Positions 1-13,572 are shown, counted from the first letter of the stretch. The stretch is 64,000 nucleotides of DNA from Orthonyx spaldingii (GCA_013397795.1 VZTJ01000638.1:1069586-1133585); one strand, 5' to 3'. The notes: generated by a model not told the origin, from the sequence alone. Numbers and translations are program-made.

Positions 1-3000
1 CATTGACACAGCATGTCAATGAGAAGTGAATCCAGATTCTGTTTTTAAGGACACTATGTTCCAAGAGAGGCACATAAATCTGACTAAACCTTGCTCATTG
101 GATCCTAATCTAGCATTTAGTCCTGACTTCCACTGAAATCCAGCTCAGATTTGTCTTTTTATTTGCACTTGTGTTAATAGGTGAAAGGAGCTGACACATC
201 TGTCTTGCGCCAGCATTGTATGTAATATGTTGTCTAAAGGAGGTCTCCTGCCTCAAGGAACCAGCAGCCCATAGCTGTGATCTGATAAGATGCAGAACAC
301 CATAACAGAGACACTTCCACTAAGTTTGGTGGGGAAAAAGGCTGCATGTTTGGCTGCATGTTTGCTTGGAATGGAAGTGATACAGCAGTGCCTACAGCCT
401 AAATCCTATTATGTGATGAATTACCTGGAATAAACAGTAAAGGCAGTGGAAGCTGTTGTTGGAATACTCAATAGAGGGACTGTGTCTAAATCATGTGACT
501 AAAACTAAATAGAGAGAAAGATGAGCTCAAAAACTTAGGCAGAACTGTCCTGTGGGACTTTCTTTTCTTTTTAGTCTCTTTTTTTCCTAAATGCACTATC
601 AGAAAGTATCTGCAGTCTGCAGAAAATTTTAAATAAAACACTGCAGTGTTTATGTTTCCAGCCCAATAACTGTTACGGATTTTGCAGGAAGAATCAAGTT
701 TTTCCCCCAAGAAAAAATCCTCTTCTTCCTCCCCATCTCCCATCTCTGGCACTGTGGGAATGAACTCTACACTTACTAGGAGCACTGCAAGAAAGATCCT
801 GCCAGCTCAGATTCTTCTCCATTTTGAATAGTTACAGGGAAAACTCAGAGCAGTTTTACCCATACCAAGCAGCAACAGATTCCCCATGTTTTTTGAAAAG
901 AGGGTATAACATGAAATAAAGTTCAGTCCGGATTCTTCTGGCAATTTTTTCTGCTATGTCCTTCTTGCACTTGTTGGCACCCCTTAGTTCTAGGCACTGT
1001 GTGCACAGAATACATGGGAGATCTCACCCTATCTCTTGTGCCCAGAGATTACACAAGTATGCACCAAGGATGGGATTGCTTTTCTCTTCTCTTCTTCTTC
1101 TTCCCCTGACTAAATATAAGCAGCTTCTGCATATGACAAGTTCCTGCCAGCTGTCAGGGCACTAAAATAAAGCTTTATCTTGTCTCTACAGCCCGCAATG
1201 ACAGGGCTGGCAATAGGTGCACTTCAGCCAGGCAGCCACTCCTGCCATATGCTCTTCCAACCTCACTGCATGCTAACACAGCAATCTGTAGCCTGGCAGA
1301 TTTGCTGTTTTTCCTTGCAAGACCTACAAAAAGAGGCAACCCTGGTTCCTAGCTCTTCCTATTGCAGAATCTTATTACGCTGGATTGCAACCCTATTTTT
1401 TACCTTCTTCCTCCAGCATTGGAAAAGAGTTAGAGTCACACTACCAGTCGAATGCTGGAGAATGAAAATCCTGCTAATTCTTTTAAACTAGAATTAACTG
1501 AAAAAATGGCCTTGGGGCACACATCATAAATTGAGTTGAAGCTATGCACCATGAAGTTGGAGGGGAAAAAAACCAACCTATTTTCCTTAAGGGAGAGAGG
1601 ACATTAGGTATTCACACTTCAAGCATGCCAACTAATCTTCCTTATTGCACAAGGCTAATTTCAAAATAACATTTATATGGCATGGTTTGCTGGGGAGGGC
1701 AGTGATGAATCAGTTAGCTGCCCTTTATAATAAGCACAACTGCTTCCTAGACTGCTCTTTTCTACTGCCTTGTCTGCCAGTCATCTCTGTGCCACATGCT
1801 CCTTATTCAAAGGGCACCTGTTGAATAACCATGAAGCAGAGTTACAGAGCAGGGGCAATAAAAAAGGTGAAGCACAAATACACAGTACAGCTTAAACCAC
1901 TATATTTCTATGGTCTTGCTGTAGGGACATGGGGATTCTGCTGAATGACTGTGCTGATGCTTGAATGAGGAATGATAAGCCTGTAATTTACTTGCATGGC
2001 TGTGCGACTGCTTCCTGCTGAGTAGGAAAGCCTGGAAGGGTGTTTTTAGCCCTAACAGTGCTGCAGCTCAAAGCAGTTCTTTGCTACCACAAGCACCACA
2101 CACATCATCCTCTGAATGAGCCCTACACCACAGCGCTCAGTTAAATATTGCTGCCCAGTAACAGCTGGGAAGTCCAGAAATTGCAGAAGGAATATGTTTG
2201 CAGCCAGCTGCTGTGGGAGTAGCTTCTGATGGGTCTGAAATGCCATTCATTGATTTGGAAACTCATCCATGGAGCAACTTATATTAAAAGTGCACTACAT
2301 TAGCAAAGAAACCTACCCAACGTGCTGGTGATTCTGCTGACTCAGAATGTCAGTCTGTCCCTGTCATGAGGAAACTTCAACTCCCTATCTCATCTCATCT
2401 CACCCATGTCTGACAACGAGACAGCAGTCACAAAGATAGCTCACCCTCCAGGAGGTTCATAAATATCATTTCTGGGTAGATGGCAGAGAAAGATTCAAAT
2501 CAGTCAAGGAGAGGCAGGGAAACTCAAGCATTACTAGGTCTCTTTAGCAGCTTGACAGTGACCATCTTTGGGTAGACCAAAGTCTAACTGTCTTTATTCA
2601 GGAGCCAAAACTAGGGGCAGAGAGAAGCAATAAAAGAAACAGCAAAGATGCTTCTCCCAGACGCTCTTCCAGCCTCTAAGAGTTTCAGCTCTGATACATT
2701 CTGAGGTAGAGAATGTCTGACTAATCAGCAGACACTTAATTCTGAAAGAGCCATGGCAAGTTCTGTTTCTTCCCTTACAGATAGGCCAAAAGAAGTTATT
2801 TGGGGTTACAGAAGTCAAATGAGGGAACCATGCAGGTTCAAGGAGATGGCTGTGTCAGGGAGAGTTTATGAAAAGTACAATAGAGGGGAAATATTAAGAA
2901 CATAGGGTAGATTTGGGGATATTGTGTACCACAGGGTCACAGAATAAGAGTTTTTCCACACATGACTTCAAAAGAATCAGATTTGAGACATTTCAAAAAG

Positions 3001-4200
3001 TGTCTTCATCACATGCAGTAATGTTAATTACCTTAACCGTGGATATGTTTGGCAGTGACTAATAACAAAGATGAACTATGATGTATTTCAAAGGGACTCA
3101 AATAATGATCAGTGAGGATTTTGTCTTTTCCTTTAGGAATGTGGTAATTGAGAAACTGAAGTAAATTTATCAAGGTCCCAAAGCATGTTAGGAGCAGTAA
3201 ATATAACACTGCTGTGAAAAACAGATATGGAACTATTTGAAATTGTAAAAGAAAGGAGTGAGTGCTTTCTAATCACTTCAGTGGAAGTATATAGCTTTTA
3301 AATAATATGAACTCTGGGCAAAGCCTTAGAAAAATAGATAGTGCTGTTGCCAGGGCATAAGTGTGCATACATTGAGAAAAGGTTGTTGTTGCTGAGCTTT
3401 ACACATGTTCCTGTTAAAGAATTGTTTCCTGAAGTCTATGAAAATGTCCATTTGTTTCAGGAGATAATTATTTACTTTAAGCTTTACTTAAGAGCAATTG
3501 AACACCAGGATCAGGAGAAAGCAGCAGAGTCTATTAGGTCCTTGACTGGAGTGACTGAGGAGGGAAAAACATGTGCTTTAAGTCAATGATAGTGTAAGTG
3601 AATTGGGTTCATTAGGATGTTGCAAAGAAATTGGAAAAACTGAAACCAAATTATTCCAAGTTTGAAATCCACTTGTCAACTAATGTTTATCAGTGCATCT
3701 TTTGGACAGTCTGAGGACTTCTAACTTTGATCCTTCTATGGATTTACCTCCTAGGAAGAGGGATCTTAGAAAGAGAGAATCCACAGCAGATCCAAGAATT
3801 TCCAGTGAATCGAAGCAAACAAAAAAACCCAAACCAAAGCAAGCAAAAAAACCCACAACAAGACAAAGCAAACAAAATCCCCATGGGTTTATGATTGAAA
3901 TGCTTGGATAGATTTTACAGAAACGCATGACTGCACTGGATGTAATGAAAGAATTTTAAATTTTCAGTAATGTTACTGAATTTTGCTTTTGGGGGTTGAA
4001 AAGCAGAGTATGGCTGCCAAGTAGAATTTCTATCCACTTAATAGCATTTCAGGAGAGGGTAGAAAGATTTACCATCTCTTATGCCTTTTAATAATGTCTT
4101 TGTAGAAACTGTGGTGAAATTCTCAGTATTAGGTGAAATGACATGTCGAGCACAAACAACTTTGATATGTAGATTACCTCACTGCTACAAGAAAGACAGA
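1..4200. other. Noncoding DNA upstream of the LTR; no gene seen
   Basis: Probably GAP43 intron 1 or upstream flank. An acceptor-like site lies at 1170-1190 but has no convincing donor partner. An A-rich stretch (3820-3880) is low complexity. The longest frames are about 100 codons and resemble nothing known. Confidence 0.6.
340..363. repeat. 12-bp tandem duplication
   Basis: GGCTGCATGTTT occurs twice in a row without mismatch. Confidence 0.95.
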
Positions 4201-4205
4201 AAGTA

Positions 4206-4720
4206 TGTCCTAGGTTGCAATATAAGATATATTCCATTACCATCTCCACAAGCTGTTAAAACAGGTGGGGCACTGTTTGTTATCTCCTGTCATGACTCAC
4301 CCCTGATAACTCCCTCCAGGTGCTATCTCTGTTAATGGGACATCAAGAACCCACCTCATGACTCATGGAATTACCTCATCCCATTGTGAGATGCTCTGCC
4401 CAGGGGAGAGGAGCCAAGCATTCCCAGCTGGATATAACCTGGGCTTTGGAACTGCACAAGTCAACTCTGCCTACTGGATTCCCAGAGGACAAGAGCTACC
4501 ACTGGACCTTCAGGTGGAGACCAGACCCTTCTACAGGATCACCGCTTCAACTGAACCACTTCACTTGGACTGCTACCACCACCCTGACTAACAGGGTGTC
4601 AGGTTGTATCCTGACTCTGTCAGGTTTTTTTTTCTTGTATTATTGCATTTATTTTAATTTTCCTATTAAATTATAATTCTGACTTGCAATCTCCCACTGG
4701 TTTGTTTTCAAACTAGTACA
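4206..4720 (+). mobile_element. Solo LTR of an endogenous retrovirus (5-bp target duplication)
   Basis: The 515-bp element begins TGTCCTAG and ends CTAGTACA, terminal inverted repeats matching at 7 of 8 bases. It is flanked by the direct repeat AAGTA (4201-4205 and 4721-4725), the hallmark of retroviral-type integration; 5-bp duplications are typical of class III (ERVL-like) elements. An ATTAAA polyadenylation-type signal at 4665-4670 and the T-rich stretch before it set the sense strand as +. No gag, pol or env sequence is present on either side, so this is an LTR left after recombination. The body resembles LTRs common in songbird genomes, but the family name needs a repeat-library search. 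Confidence 0.85.
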
Positions 4721-4725
4721 AAGTA

Positions 4726-5589
4726 TTTTTGCAATAGAATGTTGGAGGAAAATAGGATTTAAGATCAGTTTTAAGTCAATGAAGATAAAACAAATGCTTC
4801 CTAAATTCATTGCATGTAGAGAAATAGGGCTTCAATGCTGAGCATGACATAATTTTTCAAAGTACAAAACCATCCTTTAATTTTCCTGGGATGTGTTACA
4901 CAGAAAGGACCTGTTGATGTCCTGGGAAATAACGAGACAAATTTGGGGCCAGTAAGTTGGACTGCATGTGAAGAAGATCTAATAAGAGCCTGCAGGAGTT
5001 TGAGGAGATGCTAAAGAGGGAGATCCAGCAAAGTCCCATTTTCAGTGGGCACAGTATGATCAGTTAAGTCAGACAAGTAGCTCAGAATCCTTTGTGAGAC
5101 TATTTTGACTTCTTGGATGACTAAACATACAAAGGAGGCAGCTTTCGCCAAAGATCTGAGAATTTATAACCTTCACTGGCTTCCAAGAAACAATACTAAA
5201 TGAGCTGTGTTTCAGCAGCTTTCCTCTCCCTGTTGGGCTCAGTTTTAGCCTATTAGTTCCCAGGGGTTGCAGGAAATCCTGGAAGACCTTGAGGGCATCA
5301 CCATGCCTCAAGCCATGGCTTGGTAACTGCTGAGCTTAATGCAAGAATGAAAATGGCCATGCTGCTCTATTCCATGTTAGTGGCTGATAGCTAAGCAGGG
5401 AAGGGCCTGGCCTGTGTCATGTGCAATGTGGAGATCATCTGACACTGTCAGTTTGTTACACTTTTGTGTTTCCTGTTGCCCAAGGACTTGGTGTTTTGTT
5501 TTCTCTGATTTTTCTTTTAAGCTTTTAGCCTTAAGAAGGAAATTAATGACACGTGAAGTTCTAGGCAGAACTCAGTACTGTTCTTGAAC
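4726..5589. other. Noncoding spacer between LTR and CR1
   Basis: No gene, RNA or further repeat recognised. Confidence 0.6.
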
Positions 5590-6195
5590 AGAATCATAGA
5601 ATGGTTTGGATTGGAAGGGATCTTAAAGATCATCTAGTTCCAAATCCCTGATATGGGCAGAGACATGGACCCTTCCACTAGATCAGGTTGCTCTAAGCCC
5701 CGTCCAACCTGACCATGAACACTTCCAGGGATGGGGCATCCACTAGTTCTTTGGCCAATGCCTTCCAGTGCTGCACCACCCACACAGTAAAGAATTTCTT
5801 CCAAGTACCCAATGTAAACCTACTCTCTCTCAGTTTGAAGCCATTCCCCCTTGTCCTGTCCCTGCATGCCCTTATTAAAAGTCCCTCTTTCTTGCAGGCT
5901 CCCTTCAGGTACTAGAAGGCCATAATTAGGTCAGCCTCAAGCCTTCTCTTCTCCAGGCTGAACAATCCCAACTCTCTCAGCCTGTCTTGTAAGGGAGGTG
6001 TTCCATGCCTCCAGCCATCTTGGTGACCCTCTCTGGACTCGTTCCAACAGGTCCATGTCCCTCCTGTGCTGAGGACCCCAAATCTGGGTGCAACACTCCA
6101 GGTGGGGGTCTCATGAGAGCAGAGTAGAGGGGCAGAATCCCCTCTCTTGCCCTGCTGGCCACGCTGCTTTGGATGCAGCCCAGGCAATGCCAGTG
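5590..6195 (-). mobile_element. CR1 LINE, 3'-terminal fragment
   Basis: The + strand shows the reverse complement of an avian CR1 end: AGAATCATAGAATGGTTTGG at the left edge is the inverted ATTCTATGATTCT-type tail with the adjoining CCAACC-rich 3' end. Toward the right come the usual CR1 segments (accounts of 'cctccagggatggggcatcc'-like sequence and 'tctctggactcgttccaaca'-like sequence). The copy is 5'-truncated near 6195. Frames within it are broken and it is not expected to be active. Confidence 0.93.
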
Positions 6196-9100
6196 TTATT
6201 TTTGAACTATGACTAACTTTGAGAAAGCTGGACATATATAATTTGCTTTTCTGACTTTATAAAGACCTAACACAGATCCCTGACTTGAAAAGAACTCTAA
6301 AATGAGAAAGCTCAGAATTACACTTCCCGAAGCAGATAAAATTGTATTCTCTTGTATGTATTCTTAACAATAGAACCTTTCAATATATGATGATGTGATA
6401 CAGATAAGATTGTCAAACTCTCCATCATTTACTATGGAACATTGTTCATATTTGAGCTTAGTTTTCATAACAAACAGAGAATGAACTTCTTTTTCCTCCT
6501 CTCTAGCTGAATAAATTAGGGCAACAAGGAAGCATTACCCTTCAAATTTCATAGCGTACAATATTAAAATAAATTTTAACTTGACCCCACTGAGATGAAC
6601 TCACACGAGAAGACCATCAAGGTCAACATGCTTGTCTTCTCTGATGTAGGAGGTAAACAAATGCCTTTTTCCTCCTTTCCCCCTCGAGCTGAAGGAGACC
6701 TTTCTACCTCCACTGAGCCCTGCATCTGCTGTGTCATTACCAGAGCAGGCATAAAGGTCTCTGTGTGCTTCACTGTGGGTCCTCATCACCTCCGTTGCTG
6801 CTTCCTGCTGCCTTCTGCTGGCCAAGAAACCCTCTCTGGCCTCTCCTTGTGTCAGGTTGTGCCTCAGCTACTGCACAGAAGGGACTGACCAGCTATGGGT
6901 GGCAACTACACCAGGGATAAGCTGAGTGAATTGTGCATGCAGGTGGTTGGGCAAAGGAAGGGGTGCAGCAATTGGGAAACAGGACTGGCTGCTCTAGCAT
7001 GTCACAGTGCCAGGTGTGCATGGGATATGGCACTTCATTGTATGAAACAGTTCTGTCAGGCAGTGAGTGGGACTGCTTTGAGAAATTTGGCTGCCCCTCT
7101 CCAGAAAGTTTCTTTTTTCTCCTTGCCACCAGAATTGCTCGGGGAAAGAGTTAATCCCTCAGATTTACACAGAAAATTCACCATTATGCTTAAAGGAACC
7201 TTTAAACCTCCAGAAAATCACAGTCCAGAAACATGGCTCTGTATCCTGTAGAGCTGAGCTAAAACAGGGCCTTTTGCTGTAATGCAGTTTCCATGCACGG
7301 GGCAGCAGATTTGGATTCCCGCCTGCACAGACCTGGACTCTTAATAAAATTCCATCTGTGTTTCCTGCCCTCTGGGGTGAATTCCTTTGGCTAACAATGA
7401 GGTCTTGGAAAAGAAATAATAATTGCTGTACCAGGGCACTCTTAAGAAGCTTGGGTATGGTGTGGATCTGCTAATGTAGAACTCTTTTAATACATGCACA
7501 CAAAACACAGCTCTGATGCTGCTGGATGATAATCTATGGGAATTTTAGCTATGAATTTCCATTCTCCACTATAGACGATTTTATGGATGAAATGAAACAC
7601 TTTTTAGCATATAAGAGTGTTTCAGTTCCAACCTGAAATTCGTATAGGTTTGATAATGAATTGCATCAAAATCACTATGGGTCTATATCCCACTTCTAGC
7701 AGCATTCTAATTAAAGGGAATTGTAACGAAATTTTAAATATAGTGAGACTGAACTATGACCCATTCCCTGTCCAGGCCCTGTGCACTGCATTTTGAATTG
7801 TGGAGTTTTTCCACTTTAATTAGATGCAGTGAGTTTTGTGTTGAGGATCCTACTGCAAGGGAACAATCCTCTGCAGATCCCATGTCTGCCTGGCAGACTG
7901 ACGGATATGAACTTTCCTCTCAGTGGGTATCTTGTGGCTAAACTAAATGCAGCCAAGGTAAGGAGAGAGTCTTTTGGGGGCCTTAAAGGCAAGTGGATGT
8001 TTATAGTTTTCCTACTTATTTAGTTCTTGGTAGATCTTTGCTGTTCTAACTCTGCCATGTGCAGCTGTGGATAAGTGAATGGGTCCTGTGAGCTCACTCC
8101 ACCACTTCTCCAATACAAATACTTCCTATGTCCTTTAACAGTCTGTGTTTTGGAGTTTGCTTCTGTGATCCTGATCAATGGGTGGCCTGGTCACCAAGTG
8201 CCTGTGAGTGAAGCGTGACCATGGTTAGACATTTTTTATGCCCTTTCCTGAAATGCTGAAGGCTAAGGCAGGTTTGGCCTGTTGGGTGTTCATCATCTCT
8301 GGAAACTTCACTCCACAGCTGACACTGAAGTGCCAGTTACGGGCATAGGAAAGTCTTCAGCTTTTTTCCTTCTCATTTATTTCCTGTCAGGGTCCAGGGT
8401 ACCCCATGTACCTTCCCACATGCAGGCTGCTTCAACTCAAGCCAGCTCTTTTGCTGGAGAGAAGGATTCAAGTCAGCTGAGGGGACAGCACAGAAGGAGG
8501 ATGAATCTGTCCCTGCCCACTCTCCCTCCCAGTGCTGAAGCATCCAGGTCATCGTCCCCACCCTGGCATCAGTGAGGGACATTGTGGGCATGTGCAGAGC
8601 AGGACCAAGTGGTCCAAAGAAGGCTCAGGAAATCGTGCCTCACACCATAATGCTGTCATGTCATTATACTGGTATCACTGGGCAGCTCCCATATTCAGCA
8701 CTGCAGTGTTGGGGGAATAGCAATATATCACCAGAAGAAGCCAGGAGGGGAGAAAAACAGAACTGAGGGTGGACTCTTCTTCTCCAATCGTGTGCGCAGT
8801 CAGTGTGTAGGACTCACACCTCAGCATTTGTCTCCATCTCAGCCCCATCACACCCCGCAGCAGGAACAGCACAGACATCCCCACGTGGCACTGTCAGGTG
8901 GTGAGCCTGGAAACTGACAGCCACTTGTCACGGCACTGCAGGACTTAGAGTAAAGGGTGGAGCCAGCCTGAGAAGCAGGGTAAATTGGCCCATGCTGAGC
9001 TCCTGGGCGACACTGATTCTTGTTCAAAGCTTGATTTCCTGAGCCTGTGCTACAGCAGGAGGGACTGTGTACAACGGCACATATTGAAGGGTCCCTGGAG

Positions 9101-12100
9101 AAGAAGAAAGGGGCTTCCTGGGTCATCCTGTCTCACATTTGGTTTGGCTTGTAAAGTATCACATTCCCCCATGGCAGACTACAACGACACTGAAAATAAT
9201 AGCTGATAGGTTGACTGCTTTCTGTGATGACATTTTTCTTTTTGACAGACAAGCAGTTGAGATTTCATTTTATTGAAGAGTTACAGTTTCAGCACTAAGC
9301 TGTGCTGGGATTTAATTGTTATGTTTGCCTTTTTGATGATTCTGAAGCTCAGTAATAATTAACATTGACCCAGGGGTTGTACAGACCATTCTTTGTGCAT
9401 GTTAAAATTATTCTACCCTTGCTCGTACCCAGGTATTCCAGTTTGTATACACCAAACAATTTACAGAAAACACATTATTTCTAAAATGATGAAAACAGGG
9501 AAATTATTGAGGCCATTTCTTATTATGTGTGATATTGTAAAGTCAGGTGTCTTCAGTGCTGTGAGCCTGGCTGTGCAGGCATGGGAAGAAAAATGGAAAT
9601 CACAGGGAATAAATGCAGAGCACCTGTGCACATCTCTGTGACTAACTTGATGGCAACAGGTGCTAATGTCACGTGAGTTCAGTATCCTCCAGGATAAGTA
9701 ACCCAGCAGTCATTAAAAGCACTGAATGAGTTAGAGAATTCCTGGACTGGCATTTTCTGAAGCCTCCTCTGCAAGAGTAAGTGGCATTGTGGCTTTTGAA
9801 AATCACGGCTTTAAAGCCTCTTATTTCAGTCTTAGGTCAAAATAAACTAGGCTCTCCTTTTCTAATATTAATAATTCAGGATTAACAGAAATCCAAGGTA
9901 AATTGACTTAAGTGATCCTTATACTGAGAAATGGGTACTCCTCCAAGGAGATTCATGACTGTGTCTAAATCATTTAGAAATTGAGTTTGGTTGTAGTTTT
10001 GCACTACACTGTTTTGTGTTACTAAGACATAGATGACTGAAAGTGAGGGCAAATGAGACCACAGCTGCAAAGCTCCTGAGGAGACCGAAAATGCAAGTGG
10101 TCCCACAGGGGGATTTTCAGGAATGCCTATTCAAATGAGGATACCAAAAAAATCTTTATAAAATTGGCTTTTTTCCCTCTGGCATGAAAGTTGGCTAACA
10201 AAAGGCGAGGCTACCACTATATGTGGAACACTATATGAATAGAGAGAAAACCCAGTCTATCTCCCAATGAAAGCAAGTCGCTCACTTTAGAGCTGTTTTT
10301 ACTGAAGCTTTAAATATCCCTAGTAACGGGACTTTCGCAGTACTGCTCTCAAAGAGACGCCTCTTCAGTTTAGTGTGGTTACCACTGGGACAGCTCTTAC
10401 AGGCAAACTGTTTTCTTCTTGGTTTTGTTTAGTTTTGTTTGGCCAGGGAATCAACCTGGTTACAGTCCCAGGAGCAGGTCAAAACTGTGTGCTTCTTCAA
10501 AATGAAACTGAATCTGATCTCTTGCTATTGAACCTCAATTAATAGCTGGACTGAAGATGCTTTTTCTTTCAACCTATAGGGCACCTCAAGCTCTGGGATA
10601 GCCTTGCAGCAGAACTGAACAGCCTTAAAAAGCACAGTTTTGTGTCTCTTACTCCACTCACCCTATTTTGTAATAACCACTAATACATCTTGTTACTTTG
10701 AAATTATCTTTACTCTTTTAAATTAAAGATATGACTTTGAATTAAAGGAGTCACCTTAATAATTACTTTATATGAACCCTACCCTCCTTCACAGTGAAGC
10801 AACATGCAGCAAACACCAAGCAGTGGACTATATATCACTCCAAATGATTCCCTTCTAGAGGTTTATAGCTTTTGAAAATATCACACTTCTCCACCCACCT
10901 TAGCTGTCATTCAGTCAAGTCTCACAAACGAAGCTTTTAAAATCTATGGTCATTGTTCACCCCCTTCTTCTAGCTCCCTTCCCTGGTCCCCCATTCATGT
11001 TATTCTTTGGAACTTCTCTTCATTTTAGTTGTGTAGATTCAAAAGCCAAGGTCAAAGGGCCCTTTCAGGGCATGTCTGCACTGCATGATGCAGGGTTGTC
11101 CTGCGAGTCTGAAGCAGTGCTGAATGAGCCAGAGTTGGCAGTGGCCTGGAGAGACAAAGGTGTTATTTGGATGAAAGCATCCCATCTTGACTTGGGCACT
11201 TAAAGAGATGGAGATTCACCTGTTCTTCTTCCCTTAACTTTTGCATCTGATTTTCATTAATTCCCTGGCTGAAGTTTGTGCCTTTATTTCTCTCTCATTC
11301 TCTCTGGCCTTTTCATTGCTGTGGACTTGTCCTTTCTTCCTTCTGTGTTATGAGATAATTTACTTCACAGTTTGAAGTGAAAACAGCCAAAATGGCAGGG
11401 CAAGGGATGCAGGGATATGATTTTCAGAACCATGTAATTTGCTTAAGAATTTCAGGTCCAACTTTTAAATATACATAAAGGGTCCAGATTTGAAAGACAG
11501 TAGTGTTAGGAACTGACATGCCCTGAAAAATCATGTTTTGATTTATGGCTCTTCTATTTAACAAGATTAATTCAGAGGAAACACAGATGTGAGTCTACAG
11601 TGGACTGGCCACTCACCACTAAGTCTATATGTTTGGGGAACATATGAAGGAGGTTTTGCCTATGTGCCAAAAGTTACTTGCAGTAAGCTGGAGCATACAG
11701 AGCTCATGGGGCTGAGCATGAAGAGAGCTGGCTCTGCCTTTGGCTGTGATGGAAGGTAGTGAGCAACTGCCTTGTGTGAGCACAGGAAAATGGCCTGACC
11801 CTCGCTGACTGCACCAGCACAGTTCTGCTGCCAGCCTGCTCCTGCTCTAGGTGGGTGTCTGGGAAAGATGGGGGCTGGGAAGGCTTTCCTCGTCAGGGCT
11901 CCCTAGCACAGGGAGGTTCCCTAAAAAGGCCTTGTCAGTGGGAAGAAAATAAGCTTCTAAAACACTTCTGAAGCATGATTTGTCTGACCTAGTTTAGCTC
12001 CTGCTTTAGGATGATGTGAATCACACCCTCAGACTTCCCATTTCTCTTCATTGTCACCAAAGGGAGACCCGGTTGAAGCTCTCAGATACGTTTGACCAGG

Positions 12101-12739
12101 GGACCCCCATCTCCCAAGGGAATGGGGAACAGCTGTGTGGGTTGGCAAGAGCCCACAAGCTCATGACACACTCTCTTCATCATGGAGATGAGCCCTCAGC
12201 AACTCCAGGGGCCAGGACAGAGGTTCCTAAGTCCCATAGGCATAATTCTAAATGCCATTGCACTATTGCACTGCTCCTCAGTGCCTTAGCATGGTGTCGC
12301 TAGCAGTGACGTATGTCACTGAGATCCCTTCCTCAAATGTGATGGCCACTGCGTTCTACTACTCGACTTCTTACCTCTCTTATGATTGCACAGTCTGCCT
12401 TCTTTTTCTCTGCATGCATTTTCTGAAGCTGACTCTGATTTTCGTTACTTAATCCTTTGGTCTACTTCTGTGTCAGCTGGTACTTGTAACTCTTCCCAGT
12501 TTAGTATCTTCTCTGAATGTCATTACTGTATCATTACTTTCCTTTTCTAGTCTGTAACCCAGGACTAACACTGGTACCTTCTTGACCCCAAAAGGCACTT
12601 CCCTTAAATTGCATACAGATGTAGATAGCTAGCTGGATTTTCTTTGAAATGCTATTTGCTTTTCTTAAAATAAATGGTGTACTGGGAACTGCAATGATAT
12701 CATAGCAACAGGATATGATTATGTAGGAGTCTGTACTGA
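6196..12739. other. Noncoding DNA; no gene seen
   Basis: A good donor-like AAG/GTAAGG at 7955-7961 has no supporting upstream exon signals. Frames of up to ~118 codons (for example 6895-7251) overlap one another in several phases and look like chance. No repeat family was recognised. Confidence 0.6.
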
Positions 12740-12810
12740 GGGGTATTCCAGAAACTATATCTATATACGTATGTATTTATATGTATAAGCGTGCACGCAT
12801 GCGTGAATAT
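12740..12810. repeat. Alternating purine-pyrimidine tract
   Basis: A TA/TG-rich lead-in ends in GCGTGCACGCATGCGTG (12789-12805), 17 bases of strict alternation and rich in CG/CA steps, so prone to Z-DNA. Confidence 0.7.
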
Positions 12811-12891
12811 TTGTGTTAATAAAGTATTTGGATGTAATTAAAGAGCAAAGACCTTAGTAATAACTTAATACAATTTTTTTCTCTTTTGCAG

Positions 12892-13004
12892 GTGGTTTTT
12901 CATTAAAAGTAAATTGGAAGTAACTCCATGGTGTGGCAGAGAAGCTGATGTAGTGACATTAGTGCTAAAAAGAGAACAGCATCTGACTGTGCCTTCCAGA
13001 CTCA
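12892..13004 (+). other. Candidate cryptic exon
   Basis: A good acceptor (AATTTTTTTCTCTTTTGCAG, AG at 12890-12891, branch-like TAATAAC about 28 bases upstream) and a GTAAGT donor at 13005 enclose 113 bases. One frame is open throughout (37 codons from 12893, WFFIKSKLEVTPWCGREADV and on). Exons this short are often open by chance, and the base before the donor is A rather than G. The strand matches GAP43. I recognise no protein family. Confidence 0.25.
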
Positions 13005-13061
13005 GTAAGTGAAATAAGCGAAATTTGAATTTTGGTAAATGAAATCCTAAAAATCCAGCAG

Positions 13062-13211
13062 TTTTTTTTTTTTTTTTTTTTTTTTGTTTGTTTGTTGGTT
13101 TGGTTTTTTGGGTTTTTTTGTTTGTTTGTTTGTTTGTTTTGGTTTTTTTGGGGGTTTTTCTGGGGTTTTTTTTGTTTGTTTGTTTTTTTGGGTTTTTTTT
13201 TGTTGTTGTTA
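13062..13211. repeat. Poly-T / (TTTG)n low-complexity tract
   Basis: A run of 24 T (13062-13085) passes into TTTG and TTTTGG repeats for about 150 bases. It produces several meaningless Phe/Cys/Gly or Lys/Thr/Asn-rich frames on both strands. It may be the tail of an old retroposon on the - strand, but no body is recognisable. Confidence 0.9.
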
Positions 13212-13572
13212 TATTTTTAACACACTCAACATTGTCACACTTTGGTTTAGCTGTTGTCTGGAATATTTTTTCACAATGCCAGATACACCCATCCAGCTCA
13301 TGTGCATTGTGAGAAAACACGGTGCTATAACTTTCCAGACGTGTGCTTGGCAGTGAGTGCATGTGCACATTTGTGTTCCTGGGGCTCCTGCATCATCGCC
13401 ATGATCTCCTGTGCGTGCAGACCCCTGCACTCCCGCTCCCACACGTGCACGGGGTTCACAGCAATTGGCAGGCAGAGATCAATAGGTGTGGAAATTACTT
13501 CGACACGGAAATTAATTGAGATCTATGCGGAAGGGAAAGGGATGATTTCTGTGCGTTTGGAAGCTATTCTGG

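Noticed and set aside
3341..3589. 82-codon frame with an EHQDQEKAAESIRSL-like, protein-looking segment
   Set aside because: No family recognised, no splice or promoter context, and frames of this size are common in this window.
10384..10400. An RE1/NRSE silencer site (GGGACAGCTCTT)
   Set aside because: Only one half-site resembles the motif.
13032..13368. Phe/Cys-rich and Lys/Asn-rich frames on both strands
   Set aside because: Products of the poly-T/(TTTG)n tract.
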